A DNA stretch of 64,000 bases from Robbsia betulipollinis (GTDB lineage Bacteria > Pseudomonadota > Gammaproteobacteria > Burkholderiales > Burkholderiaceae): contig NZ_JAPMXC010000010.1 in assembly GCF_026624755.1 (NCBI RefSeq), forward strand, positions 114,875 through 178,874. The letters are read 5' to 3'. The translations under genes were made by a program, and so were the position numbers. Position 1 is the first letter of the stretch, and each line of letters begins with the position of its first letter. This document shows positions 26,131 to 33,497 of this stretch, piece after piece. The notes beneath the pieces are model-generated. The model worked only from the letters and a program-made list of their open reading frames with translations, did no database searches and was not told the origin of the DNA.

Positions 26131-26432
26131 GCCACGAGTCGCGCCGATTTCGCCACTAGTCCGTTCGGCCGACTTTCGCTCGTCCGTCTTTCTCTTTCTC
26201 TCTCTAATTCATTGAAAAGAAAGAAGAAGAATACGGGTAAAGAAAGCGAATCGACCCGAAACGCCGTGCCACGAGTCATCCCCGTTTTGCCATCAATCAG
26301 GGAGGCTGCCTATTTTTTAGGCCACGAGTTATCCGCTAACTCATGGCACAACTCGTGGCATTTGATGGCGCCCGTTTTCTTTGGAATCAATCACTTAGCA
26401 TGACGAAACACCCATGCCATCATTCCACGAGT
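26131..26432 (+). repeat. Iteron-like GCCACGAGT array
   Basis: GCCACGAGT occurs at 26131, 26268 and 26321, CCACGAGT at 26425, a variant GCCACTAGT at 26152, and the inverted ACTCGTGGC at 26351. The copies at 26321 and 26350 form a 10-bp inverted repeat (GCCACGAGTT / AACTCGTGGC). The region is otherwise non-coding, about 510 bases, between the helicase remnant and the excisionase. It may be an old element origin or excisionase-binding sites. Confidence 0.65.
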
Positions 26433-26487
26433 TGTTCTGCGTGGGGTCCCTCTACCACCTCGTTTTTCACGCCTTCGGAGCCAGTCC

Positions 26488-26685
26488 ATGGAAGACCTCA
26501 AAGTCGTCAGAGTGAAGGAAGCCGCGGCCTTTCTGCACGCCACGCCGCAGACCGTGCGCATCAAGGCCCGCGCCGGCCTGATCCCCGGTCGCAAGGTGGG
26601 AAAGCACTGGATTTTTTCGCTCGTCGCCCTGCACCGGTATTTATGTGGAGAATGGGAACCGGCAGGGCGAGGGAAAGGAAACTGA
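26488..26685 (+). CDS. Excisionase-like HTH protein
   Basis: 65 residues with a MerR-like winged helix: VVRVKEAAAFLHATPQTVRIKARAGLIPGRKVGKHWIF. This is the HTH_17/excisionase class that bends attachment-site DNA and directs the neighbouring integrase. It ends three bases before the integrase start. GGAG lies upstream. Confidence 0.8.
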   Translation: MEDLKVVRVKEAAAFLHATPQTVRIKARAGLIPGRKVGKHWIFSLVALHRYLCGEWEPAGRGKGN

Positions 26686-26688
26686 AGC

Positions 26689-27754
26689 ATGTCGCTCTTT
26701 AAACGAAGTACAAGTCCCAACTGGTATTACAAGCTGTACCCGCCTGGAGGGGGAAAGCCGATACAAGGCAGCACTGGCACCGATGACAAATCCAAAGCGC
26801 AGGAATACCACGACCGATTGAAAACCAACCTGTGGGACCAGGCGCGCCTCGGCCGCAAGCCCGAATACACCTGGAACGAGGCGGTCGTTCGCTACGTCGG
26901 CGATCGCATCGACCTCGCCAGCCTGGAGACGACGAAGACCCACCTGCGCTGGCTCGACCAGCATCTCGACGGCTGGTTGCTCTCGAAGATCGACCGGGAC
27001 AAGGTCGACGCGATCGCCCGGGCGAAACGGGCCGAACCCCGCATGGTGCGCACGCTGCAAGGTCCCAAACCGCTCGGGCGCACCGTCAGCGCGTCGACCG
27101 TCAACCGCGTCATGGGCGTCCTGACCGCCGTGTTGAACGTGGCGATCGACTGGGGCTGGATCGATCGCGCGCCGGTCGGCCGACGGATGAAGGTCGTCGG
27201 CAAGCGCATCCGCTGGCTCACCCCGGCCGAGGCCGCCGCGCTACTGCGCGCGTTACCGACGCACTTGGCCGACATGGCGCAGTTCAGTCTCGAGACGGGA
27301 TTGCGCCGCGCCAATGTCACCGGACTGGAATGGACGCAGGTCGATCTGAGCCGGCGCACGGCCTGGATCCACGCCGACCAGGCCAAGGCGCGGCGGCCGA
27401 TCAACCGTGCCGCTGTCGGACACCGCCGTCGATGTCCTGCGCCGGCAGGTCGCGAGGAAGCGGCATCCCGAGTTCGCCCACAGCGTCTTCGTCTATCGCG
27501 GTCGCCCGGTCCACCAGACGACCACCGCCGCTTGGCAGGCCGCGCTGGAGAAAGTCGGTATCCGGGACTTCCGCTGGCACGATCTGCGGCACACGTGGGC
27601 GAGCTGGCACATCCAGCGGGGCACACCGATTCAGGTGTTGAAGGAACTGGGAGGATGGGAGACGATGGAGATGGTGCAGCGCTACGCGCACCTGTCGGCC
27701 GATCACCTGGCGCAGTGGGCGCAGCCGCATACGGCGCCGTTGGAAGCGTTATAG
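26689..27754 (+). pseudogene. Tyrosine-family integrase, frameshifted
   Basis: A site-specific recombinase with a SAM-like core-binding domain (residues ~60–150) and a catalytic domain. The first catalytic Arg lies in SLETGLRRANVTGLEW. The frame breaks at about 27403: KARRPI continues correctly only after skipping one base (…ITVPLSDTAVDVLRRQ). The rest, HDLRHTWASWHIQRGTPI and LGGWETMEMVQRYAHLS, with the HxxR and nucleophile Tyr, is in the next frame. One extra A in AACC explains it. It lies just before the tRNA-Arg fragment, the position expected of an integrase next to its attachment site. It is probably inactive. Confidence 0.8.
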
Positions 27755-27817
27755 CTGCAATTTAGCTGTAGTGGGCAAAACGGACCGGCTGGGGAGTGTG
27801 CTAACTACTTGATATCT

Positions 27818-27866
27818 TTGGTGCGCCCGGCTGGGATCGAACCAGCAACCCCTGCCTTCGGAGGGC
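27818..27866. repeat. attL: 49-bp copy of the 3' end of tRNA-Arg
   Basis: Identical over 49 bases to 38038–38086, which is the 3' half of the intact tRNA-Arg(CCG) with its CCA. Beyond base 27866 the match to the tRNA stops. Together the two copies bound a ~10.2-kb element. Confidence 0.95.
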
Positions 27867-27971
27867 GCGCAGAACGGTTTACCGGCGTTCGCCACCGATT
27901 GAACGCCTCATAAAAATCAAACACTTAGACCGCTATGGTGCATCGGGGTTCGCTGCGGTACACTGCCGAAT

Positions 27972-27990
27972 AAGTCCACAAAAAGTCCAC
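27972..27990 (+). repeat. 19-bp arm-type repeat, left copy
   Basis: AAGTCCACAAAAAGTCCAC, itself two AAGTCCAC units, lies just before the integrase start. An identical copy in the same orientation sits at 37963–37981 near the other end. Paired short repeats inside both attachment sites are typical integrase arm-binding sites. Confidence 0.75.
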
Positions 27991-27997
27991 GGCCCCA

Positions 27998-29254
27998 ATG
28001 AGAGCCAAAATCACGCGTGAGCTACTTCGGTCGTTAGAGCCGAAGAGCGCCGCATTCGACATCAATGATTCCGAGCTACGAGGCTTCGGCGTGCGAGTCA
28101 CGCCGAGCGGCAGCATCGGCTATTGCGTGCGCTACTACCGGCCCGACGGGAAGCAAACGCGCCAGTCCCTGGGCAAGTCCTTCCCGGCAACATCCGTGAG
28201 CGACGCGCGGGAGGCGGCGCGCATCCTGCTCGGGCAAATCGCCAGCGGCGAAGACCCAGCAGCGGTTGCCAGGAAGAAGCGCCGCGCGACCTTGACGCTC
28301 CGAGCCTTCATCGCCGAGCAGTACCGCGAATGGCTCGCGACCAACACGCAGACGCCAGACGCGACCGAGAAACGCCTGCTTGCGGCCTTCGCGGCCGAGC
28401 TCGACCGTCCGCTGCTTGAGTTCACTGGCTGGATCATCGAGAAATGGCGCTCCAAGCGACTCAAGGCCGGCCGGGCACACGCAACCATCAACCGCGACCT
28501 CACGGCCCTGGGCGGCCTCTTCTCGCGCGCGCTTGAGTGGAAACTCATCGATACTCACCCTATGGACTCGGTGAAGTCGCTTCAGGAGCCCGACGCGCGT
28601 GTGCGATGGCTGTCCGAGGACGAAGAGCTGCGCCTGCGGGCCGCGCTGGCGGCGCGAGAGGCGCGGGAGCGCGCCGGCCGTGCCAGCGCCAACGAATGGC
28701 GCGCCGCGAGGCGGTATGACCTCCTGCCCAACCTGACACCTGGCGCTTACTGCGACCACCTACAGCCGATGGTCCTGCTTTCGCTGAACACCGGCATGCG
28801 ACAGGGCGAGACGCTGAAACTTCGATGGGATGCGGTCGACCTCGAGCGCGCAATCCTGACGGTCCGCGGCGCCACGGCGAAATCGCGGCGCGTGCGGCAT
28901 ATTCCGCTGAATCCCGAAGCTTTGGCCACGCTCACGCAGTGGCGCGCGCAGGCGAGCGGGGGCGTTGTGTTCCCAGGCGCTGACGGGGAACCGCTGACCG
29001 AGATAAAAACGGCGTGGGGCAACCTTGTAAAGGCCGCGGCGCTGGTTGATTTCACTTGGCACGACATGCGGCACGATTTCGCATCTAAGCTGGTAATGGC
29101 CGGCGTCGACCTGAACACGGTTCGTGAGCTGCTGGGGCACGCTGATCTCAAGATGACCCTTCGCTACGCCCACCTCGCGCCCGAGCACAAGGCGCTGGCG
29201 GTCGCCAAGCTGACGCGCCCGACTGCTCGCGCGGCAGGTGTTGCGAATGGGTAG
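27998..29254 (+). CDS. int: Tyrosine recombinase/integrase of the tRNA-Arg element
   Basis: A 418-residue integrase. The N-terminal DUF4102-like arm-binding domain (FDINDSELRGFGVRVTPSGSIGYCVRYYRPDGKQTRQSLGK) is followed by a core-binding domain and a catalytic domain. Catalytic residues: Arg in LNTGMRQGETLKLRW, His/Arg in WHDMRHDFASKLV, His in LLGHADLKMTLRYAHL, with the nucleophile Tyr. It lies 131 bases inside attL and is transcribed into the element. It should insert and excise the element at the 3' end of tRNA-Arg. All motifs are intact. Confidence 0.95.
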   Translation: MRAKITRELLRSLEPKSAAFDINDSELRGFGVRVTPSGSIGYCVRYYRPDGKQTRQSLGKSFPATSVSDAREAARILLGQIASGEDPAAVARKKRRATLTLRAFIAEQYREWLATNTQTPDATEKRLLAAFAAELDRPLLEFTGWIIEKWRSKRLKAGRAHATINRDLTALGGLFSRALEWKLIDTHPMDSVKSLQEPDARVRWLSEDEELRLRAALAAREARERAGRASANEWRAARRYDLLPNLTPGAYCDHLQPMVLLSLNTGMRQGETLKLRWDAVDLERAILTVRGATAKSRRVRHIPLNPEALATLTQWRAQASGGVVFPGADGEPLTEIKTAWGNLVKAAALVDFTWHDMRHDFASKLVMAGVDLNTVRELLGHADLKMTLRYAHLAPEHKALAVAKLTRPTARAAGVANG

Positions 29255-29819
29255 CGATGAAGAGTACGAAGCCGCCAAGATTCGGCTGGCGCGCCGCGTT
29301 CGGCAGATGGCCAGCGCCTCATGGACGCCAACGCCATTGCGGAACGATCTGACGGATCTTGCGGATCAACTTGAAGCCCTTACCGCACGTTTGCAGACTC
29401 CCGGCGCCGCGCAGGATGACATTGAACGAATCCACGACGCGAAGTCGCGACCGTTCATTGCCCCCGATGAAGAAGGCTATCCGATGGCGGTCCTTGCGAA
29501 TCACGGGCGCCTGTCATATGCCGGGACACTTGGAGCGCTTGACGACCTGGTGCAATCCGCGCGAGACGCAATTGCGGCACTTCCGGATCCTCGCGAGAAA
29601 CCGGCGATCGGCTTCGCGGCACTCCAGTTCTTGCATTTGCGATTCGATTTTGAGCGCTGGCCGGTGGCGCTGAGCAATGACAGTTCGACCGTTACCGAAT
29701 TCGGGACTATGTGCGCATCCGCTGGTCTCGTTCTGTCGCCTGAGCGGTACCGTGGCGCCCTGTCTGCGGCGCTGAAAGGGTTTGACCCGGAATTTAACCC
29801 CGACGACGGGCAATTCTGA
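29247..29819 (+). CDS. Hypothetical element protein, 190 residues
   Basis: It starts at ATG 29247 inside the end of int, with CAGGTG six bases upstream, so it is translationally coupled. The N-terminal ~60 residues are charged and helical (EYEAAKIRLARRVRQMASASW, LRNDLTDLADQLEALTARLQ). The rest is mixed, with LHLRFDFERWPVALSNDSS. I do not recognise the family. Its position directly behind int suggests an element-specific accessory role. Confidence 0.65.
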   Translation: MGSDEEYEAAKIRLARRVRQMASASWTPTPLRNDLTDLADQLEALTARLQTPGAAQDDIERIHDAKSRPFIAPDEEGYPMAVLANHGRLSYAGTLGALDDLVQSARDAIAALPDPREKPAIGFAALQFLHLRFDFERWPVALSNDSSTVTEFGTMCASAGLVLSPERYRGALSAALKGFDPEFNPDDGQF

Positions 29820-29973
29820 ATCTGATCAAAAGGTTATTTTGCGGGTTGATTTTCACGGTTCAACATAACTTTTACACCGAACCACGTCGATCATAAATTG
29901 ACCACATCGATTCAAGCGAACGTTCTCGAATGACAGCGAACGAACGCGACCGAATCTTCATAGGGGCCAATAA

Positions 29974-30198
29974 ATGACGATGCAACATCAACCTGCGTAC
30001 CCGAAGGCAACCTACAGCCGCGCCGAATTCTGCCACGCGCACGGGATCAGTCTGACGCACTTCCACGCGATGGTGAACGCTGGCATCGGCCCGCGTTTGA
30101 TGAAGGCAGGACGCCGTTTACTCATCTCGGTTGAAGCGGCCGCCGATTGGCGCCGCGAAATGGAAGAGCGCACCGCTCAGACGCAGGTGGCTGCGTGA
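29974..30198 (+). CDS. AlpA-like small HTH regulator
   Basis: 74 residues: YSRAEFCHAHGISLTHFHAMVNAGIGPRLMKAGRRLLISVEAAADWRREME. This is the AlpA/excisionase-type winged helix that in P4-like satellites and phage-inducible islands activates int or the replication genes. A 154-base promoter region precedes it (direct CGAACG motifs near 29919–29946). It overlaps the next gene by one base. Confidence 0.75.
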   Translation: MTMQHQPAYPKATYSRAEFCHAHGISLTHFHAMVNAGIGPRLMKAGRRLLISVEAAADWRREMEERTAQTQVAA

Positions 30199-30497
30199 TG
30201 GACGAAAAAAAAGGCGCCCCGAAGAGCGCCGAACAAATCCAAAAGTCCGGTTCCGATGTTAACACGGTCGGCACAAAGCGAAACCGAATTCTCGGGCTCT
30301 TCCAAGCTGGCGCCAGCCTGAACCGATTCGAGGCCGAGCGCTTCGGAGACCACTGTTTGAACAGTACTCTTGCGGATCTTCGCCGGGACGGGTATTCATT
30401 CAACCAGCAGTGGGAGAACGTCCCAACGCGGTTCGGCCGCACGGCGCGAGTGTTGCGTTATCGCCTGGCGCTGGCGGCGCGCGCAGCGGGAGATTGA
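30198..30497 (+). CDS. Winged-helix phage protein (HTH_39-like)
   Basis: 99 residues. The core reads TKRNRILGLFQAGASLNRFEAERFGDHCLNSTLADLRRDGYSF, a small helix-turn-helix domain common in prophages and islands (PF14090 type). The ATG shares its A with the TGA of the AlpA-like gene, so the pair is coupled. It probably binds DNA as an element regulator; the target is not known. Confidence 0.7.
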   Translation: MDEKKGAPKSAEQIQKSGSDVNTVGTKRNRILGLFQAGASLNRFEAERFGDHCLNSTLADLRRDGYSFNQQWENVPTRFGRTARVLRYRLALAARAAGD

Positions 30498-30558
30498 TGC
30501 GATGCGCACTCAAGAAAAGCGCTTGACAGCCGTAAACCAGGAATGGCATCCTAGATTC

Positions 30559-30632
30559 ACACCGGAAAAAGACGGTGTCGGGTTTGACAGCCCGAAGAAT
30601 CGGAGCGCACAACCGCGCAGAGCGGTTTTTTT
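30559..30632 (+). ncRNA. Hairpin-rich leader with attenuator-like terminator
   Basis: Three successive hairpins are visible. ACACCG/CGGTGT (30559–30564 with 30573–30578), CGGG/CCCG (30579–30582 with 30591–30594), and ACCGC GCAGA GCGGT followed by seven T (30612–30632), a rho-independent terminator. It lies between the regulatory genes and the PC4-like gene. P4-like satellites use terminators in such a leader for immunity; the same role here is an inference. Confidence 0.6.
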
Positions 30633-30887
30633 GTGCGTATCGCCATTGCACACCTTCTTCTATGGGTGGGCCTCGGTGGGGGAGCGTTCGCGCTCGCCGG
30701 TTCCTTCGGTTCCCGGTCTGTCAACCCTACCTTGTGCCCGCCCACCCCATTTGACAGTGGACGGCGGGCCTTCAAATCGAACCGAAGGAGCCCGCCATGC
30801 GTGCTAAAGCCCCCGCTCGTTCTGAGCAAACGAAAACCCCGCGCAGCGTTGCTGCAAACCTCGACGTCTCCGACAATTACACGGTGA
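30633..30887 (+). CDS. Possible Ash/Icd-like small ORF
   Basis: An 84-residue frame from GTG 30633: IAHLLLWVGLGGGAFALAGSFGSRSVNPTLCPPTPFDSGRRAF. The pattern resembles the Ash/Icd-like frames seen in the same place of P4-like elements. It overlaps the PC4-like gene and another open frame, has no clear ribosome site and may be only conserved leader DNA. Confidence 0.25.
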   Translation: MRIAIAHLLLWVGLGGGAFALAGSFGSRSVNPTLCPPTPFDSGRRAFKSNRRSPPCVLKPPLVLSKRKPRAALLQTSTSPTITR

Positions 30888-31105
30888 TCGACGTCCAGAA
30901 GAACAGCAGCCAACGCATCCGCATCTCGCACACCTTTTACCGCGGCAAAGAATACGTCGACGTGCGCCTTTGGGTCGTCGACGAGCAGGGCAACTATCGC
31001 CCGACGCGCCAAGGCGTATCGATTCGCCCCGAACTGCTGGCGGACGTGATCCAAGGCCTGATGACGGCCGGCCGCACGATCACGCAAGGGGTGCGTCATG
31101 GGTAA
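30797..31105 (+). CDS. PC4/YdbC-like single-strand DNA-binding protein
   Basis: 102 residues. The domain DNYTVIDVQKNSSQRIRISHTFYRGKEYVDVRLWVVDEQGNYRPTRQGVSIRPELLADVIQGL matches the PC4-type Whirly-like fold, which binds single-stranded DNA. In phages and islands it accompanies replication genes. GAAGGAG stands eight bases before the ATG. It is the first gene of the overlapping string that runs to the replication gene. Confidence 0.8.
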   Translation: MRAKAPARSEQTKTPRSVAANLDVSDNYTVIDVQKNSSQRIRISHTFYRGKEYVDVRLWVVDEQGNYRPTRQGVSIRPELLADVIQGLMTAGRTITQGVRHG

Positions 31106-31343
31106 GCCATCCACCAACGAACTGCTTCGCCGATCGGTCGACCTCGCTGACCTGGCGGCGGAAGGATTCGATCGCATCGAGAAACTGCTTTCGGTCGTCA
31201 AACACCTGGCCTTTTCTGCAGAACTCAAGCACATCGGAACACTCGCCGCCGAAACCCAACTTATTGCCGATAACTACCTGAACCAAGTAGATAGCACGCG
31301 TGGTGATCTGGACGCCATTCGCACGGAGGTGAGCCATGGCTAA
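31098..31343 (+). CDS. Hypothetical helical protein, 81 residues
   Basis: It starts inside the previous gene. Predicted to be almost wholly helical (LLRRSVDLADLAAEGFDRIEKLLSVVKHLAF…LIADNYLNQV). Its last codons VSHG are imposed by the ribosome site of the next gene. Function unknown. Confidence 0.7.
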   Translation: MGKPSTNELLRRSVDLADLAAEGFDRIEKLLSVVKHLAFSAELKHIGTLAAETQLIADNYLNQVDSTRGDLDAIRTEVSHG

Positions 31344-31656
31344 CGCCCTCAGCACTATCCGGACGGCCAGCCGCGCCCTTTGCTCAATTCCCGATCACGT
31401 GGCGCCAGAACGCAGCGTTTGCATTACCGAATCGGAAGCCGCTGCGCTGTCGTCATTCATGCGCTACAGCGCTGAAATGGGCGACATTTTGCAGGCGCTG
31501 CTTCCAGGAATCGAGCAGCAGGACCGCGCGCTAGCGGCGCAGGTCTATGCGCTCACTCAAGAAAGCAAGCTCGCGCTCTTCTGCGCCCTCGCACGCCTGC
31601 GCCGCGAAGCCGATACCGCCCGCGCGGCGGTGAATGCGAAGGTGAGCCATGCTTGA
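31336..31656 (+). CDS. Hypothetical helical protein, 106 residues
   Basis: A helical, Ala-rich small protein (SFMRYSAEMGDILQALLPGIEQQDRALAAQVYALT…FCALARLRREADTARAAVNAKVSHA). ATG 31336 follows the coupling motif GTGAGCCATG. No family recognised; it is part of the same co-translated string. Confidence 0.7.
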   Translation: MANALSTIRTASRALCSIPDHVAPERSVCITESEAAALSSFMRYSAEMGDILQALLPGIEQQDRALAAQVYALTQESKLALFCALARLRREADTARAAVNAKVSHA

Positions 31657-31963
31657 GCACGACCTCGAAATCGACCCGCGCGATACGGCATCGATTGCTG
31701 GCGGTCAGCCGGACACCAAGGAATGGGCCGCCCTGGCGATGTCTGCGGCCGCCTGCGCCTCGCTCGCGCACGAGATGGGCGCTGACCTAGCCGGCGTGCT
31801 GGAGGCAATCAGGCGCCTCTCTGGCTCCAATCAACTGATCTGCGACCTCGCGGGCATGGCTGAACGCATGGCAGATGAGCTATGCGAGACGATGGAAGAC
31901 ACGCGCACGCAATTTATCCTCGAGGCAGAGCGCCAGGCGGCGCAGGGCGGGCCCATAGGATGA
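31649..31963 (+). CDS. Hypothetical helical protein, 104 residues
   Basis: It overlaps the previous gene through a second GTGAGCCATG. Helical, with an acidic start (MLEHDLEIDPRDT) and MGADLAGVLEAIRRLSGSNQLICDLAGMAERMADELCETMED. It ends by an ATGA overlap with the replication gene. Function unknown; similar in size and style to the two genes before it. Confidence 0.7.
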   Translation: MLEHDLEIDPRDTASIAGGQPDTKEWAALAMSAAACASLAHEMGADLAGVLEAIRRLSGSNQLICDLAGMAERMADELCETMEDTRTQFILEAERQAAQGGPIG

Positions 31964-32496
31964 AGAAGTACGTCGACCCCCAGGGGCGGCACATCCGCGT
32001 ATATGTGAAGCTCCTACATTCCCCAGCATGGCGCGTGCTGGGCTTTTCTGCGAAGGCTCTTTTCACGGACCTACGCGCGATCGTCACTGGAACCAACAAC
32101 GGCAACATCAGCGCCGCCCTCTCGGACATGAAGCACAAAGGGTGGACGGCGCCTACGACCCTCGCCAAGGCCCTGTACGAGCTGCGAGCAATGGGATTCA
32201 TTGCCGTCACGGTCGAGGGCGGATTGCGGCAAGGGACCCGCGTGCCGTCGCTATATCGATTCACCGACCTTGAGGTGTTCGAGCAACCAAAGGTGGGCGT
32301 GCTGGCGATGAAGGCGACGCATGACTACGCGCGGTTCGAATCTGTCCGCGAAGCCGAGCAGGCCCTCGCTGAAGGCTTTGAAAAACTCCAAGCCGCGGGC
32401 AGGAAAAAGCAGCAGAGCAACAAAAAAACCCCTGTACAGAAAATGTACCGGTCCAATACAGAATCTGTATCGGAAGCGCAAATTTCCAATACATAA
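31960..32496 (+). CDS. Replication-initiator-like winged-helix protein
   Basis: 178 residues. The N-terminal ~85 residues (VYVKLLHSPAWRVLGFSAKALFTDLRAIVTGTNNGNISAALSDMKHKGW…LAKALYELRAMGFIAVT) form a helix-turn-helix of the kind found in plasmid and phage replication or operator-binding proteins. The C-terminal part is charged and ends in TPVQKMYRSNTESVSEAQ, where the DNA itself becomes a palindromic repeat array. It starts by ATGA overlap with the gene before. A role as initiator binding the repeats at its own 3' end is inferred from position. Confidence 0.65.
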   Translation: MKKYVDPQGRHIRVYVKLLHSPAWRVLGFSAKALFTDLRAIVTGTNNGNISAALSDMKHKGWTAPTTLAKALYELRAMGFIAVTVEGGLRQGTRVPSLYRFTDLEVFEQPKVGVLAMKATHDYARFESVREAEQALAEGFEKLQAAGRKKQQSNKKTPVQKMYRSNTESVSEAQISNT

Positions 32497-32641
32497 TCTG
32501 TACAGGGAAACTACTTTCCAATACAGAAAATGTACAGGGAAGCAAAGCAGCAAAAAACGCCTGGAATGCCCGAAAACAAAGGGTTTCCGGGCGTTTTTCA
32601 TTGCACCCTTTATTTTCTGTCTCCCTGTACATTTTCTGTAC
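32430..32641 (+). repeat. Palindromic TACAGA…TGTA iterons, five copies
   Basis: Related near-palindromes lie at about 32434–32449 (TGTACAGAAAATGTAC), 32456–32470 (ATACAGAATCTGTAT, seven-base arms), 32490–32504, 32521–32536 (ATACAGAAAATGTACA), and inverted at 32625–32640. The first two are within the end of the replication gene and the rest beyond it. Direct copies share CCAATACA and CAGGGAA flanks. They are likely binding sites for the adjacent protein. Confidence 0.75.
32554..32597 (+). terminator. Rho-independent terminator within the iteron array
   Basis: Stem AAAACGCC-t-GGAA (32554–32566) pairs with TTCC-g-GGCGTTTT (32585–32597), with an inner CCC/GGG stem and a T run. It ends the replication-gene transcript and separates iterons four and five. 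Confidence 0.75.
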
Positions 32642-32853
32642 TCCTTTAGTAGGTGCCATCCTCACGCCTTTTGTTAAGGCCCGGCGCGGCACGTTTGCAG
32701 GCCTGCGACGGCGAGCGAGCATGTGGCGCTTGTCATGATTGAAGGCAAATTACGTGCTGGCGGATGCAATGCGCAATCGAACATGAAACAGCACTGGTCA
32801 GAGCGATTGACCTGCTGAAACCTGCTCGCGTTGTTCCGTTGCCTTGCTGGATC

Positions 32854-32900
32854 TGTGGATAAACCACCAGGGCAGAGGGATTCAGAGAAAGTTATCCACA
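32854..32900. other. Two perfect DnaA boxes, inverted, in an origin-like region
   Basis: TGTGGATAA (32854–32862) and TTATCCACA (32892–32900) are both exact DnaA consensus boxes in opposite orientation, 29 bases apart. The surrounding 32498–33166 has no recognisable gene. With the iterons upstream this is a plausible replication origin for the element. Confidence 0.7.
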
Positions 32901-32930
32901 GGGGTTTAAAAAGACCCCAAATTTCGCATG

Positions 32931-32976
32931 AAACGGTACCGTTTTCGGAACCGCTCCAGCCCATAACGGTACCGTT
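32931..32976. promoter_or_regulatory. Twin palindromes AACGGTACCGTT, 33 bp apart
   Basis: AAACGGTACCGTTT (32931–32944, 14-bp perfect) and AACGGTACCGTT (32965–32976) have the same phase, three helical turns apart. They resemble a cooperative repressor operator upstream of the capsid module. Confidence 0.7.
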
Positions 32977-33166
32977 TTCACCGACGCATTTGATGCGGGG
33001 GGACGTGCTGTCGACATGCCCTTTACGTGCTCAACCCGTTGCTTCCCTGCTTATTCATCGTGTCATTAGTTCGCCGAGATTCGTGGGCGCTCGAAGTTAT
33101 TATTCGGTATTCCAAACAATGGAGTTCGACCGTATAACGAGTACATCGAACGTAACGGAGCCGGAA

Positions 33167-33484
33167 ATGCTTCTCAAAGACGTCCGCAATATGAGTGCGG
33201 AAGATGCAAAAACAGCGCGGGTCACGGCGTTCCGCCTAAGTGCTACATGCGACTGGCTGTTGTATGTCAACGGCGAGGCGGTCGTCAATGCAAACAGCAA
33301 ACTCCCGCGCGCATTCCTCAGTCTTTCGCCAATCATTGCTGCCCTCGACGAGGCAGGGATTGACGGCCTCAAAGTCGATATTCATATCGGCAAGCACGGG
33401 AAGTTCGTTTCTCCTGACTTCCAGTCGTGTGAGGCAGCGATTCGGACCTGTCTTGCAATCAACCAGGCCCGCGCGGCCTCTTAA
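33167..33484 (+). CDS. Hypothetical small protein before the capsid gene
   Basis: 105 residues: LLKDVRNMSAEDAKTARVTAFRLSATCDWLLYVNGEAVVNANSKLPRAFLSLSPIIAALDEAGIDGLKVDIHIGKHGKFVSPD. I do not recognise the family. ATG 33167 is chosen because GGAG lies six bases upstream; an earlier ATG at 33119 has none. It is 13 bases from the capsid gene, so the two are probably co-expressed. Confidence 0.65.
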   Translation: MLLKDVRNMSAEDAKTARVTAFRLSATCDWLLYVNGEAVVNANSKLPRAFLSLSPIIAALDEAGIDGLKVDIHIGKHGKFVSPDFQSCEAAIRTCLAINQARAAS

Positions 33485-33497
33485 TTCGGAGCGATAC

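Noticed and set aside
27818-27866. A second tRNA-Arg gene
   Set aside because: Only the 3' half is present; the sequence after 27866 does not form the D arm or acceptor strand. It is an att copy.
32430-32641. CRISPR array
   Set aside because: Repeats are short, palindromic and unevenly spaced without unique spacers of constant size; no cas genes are present.
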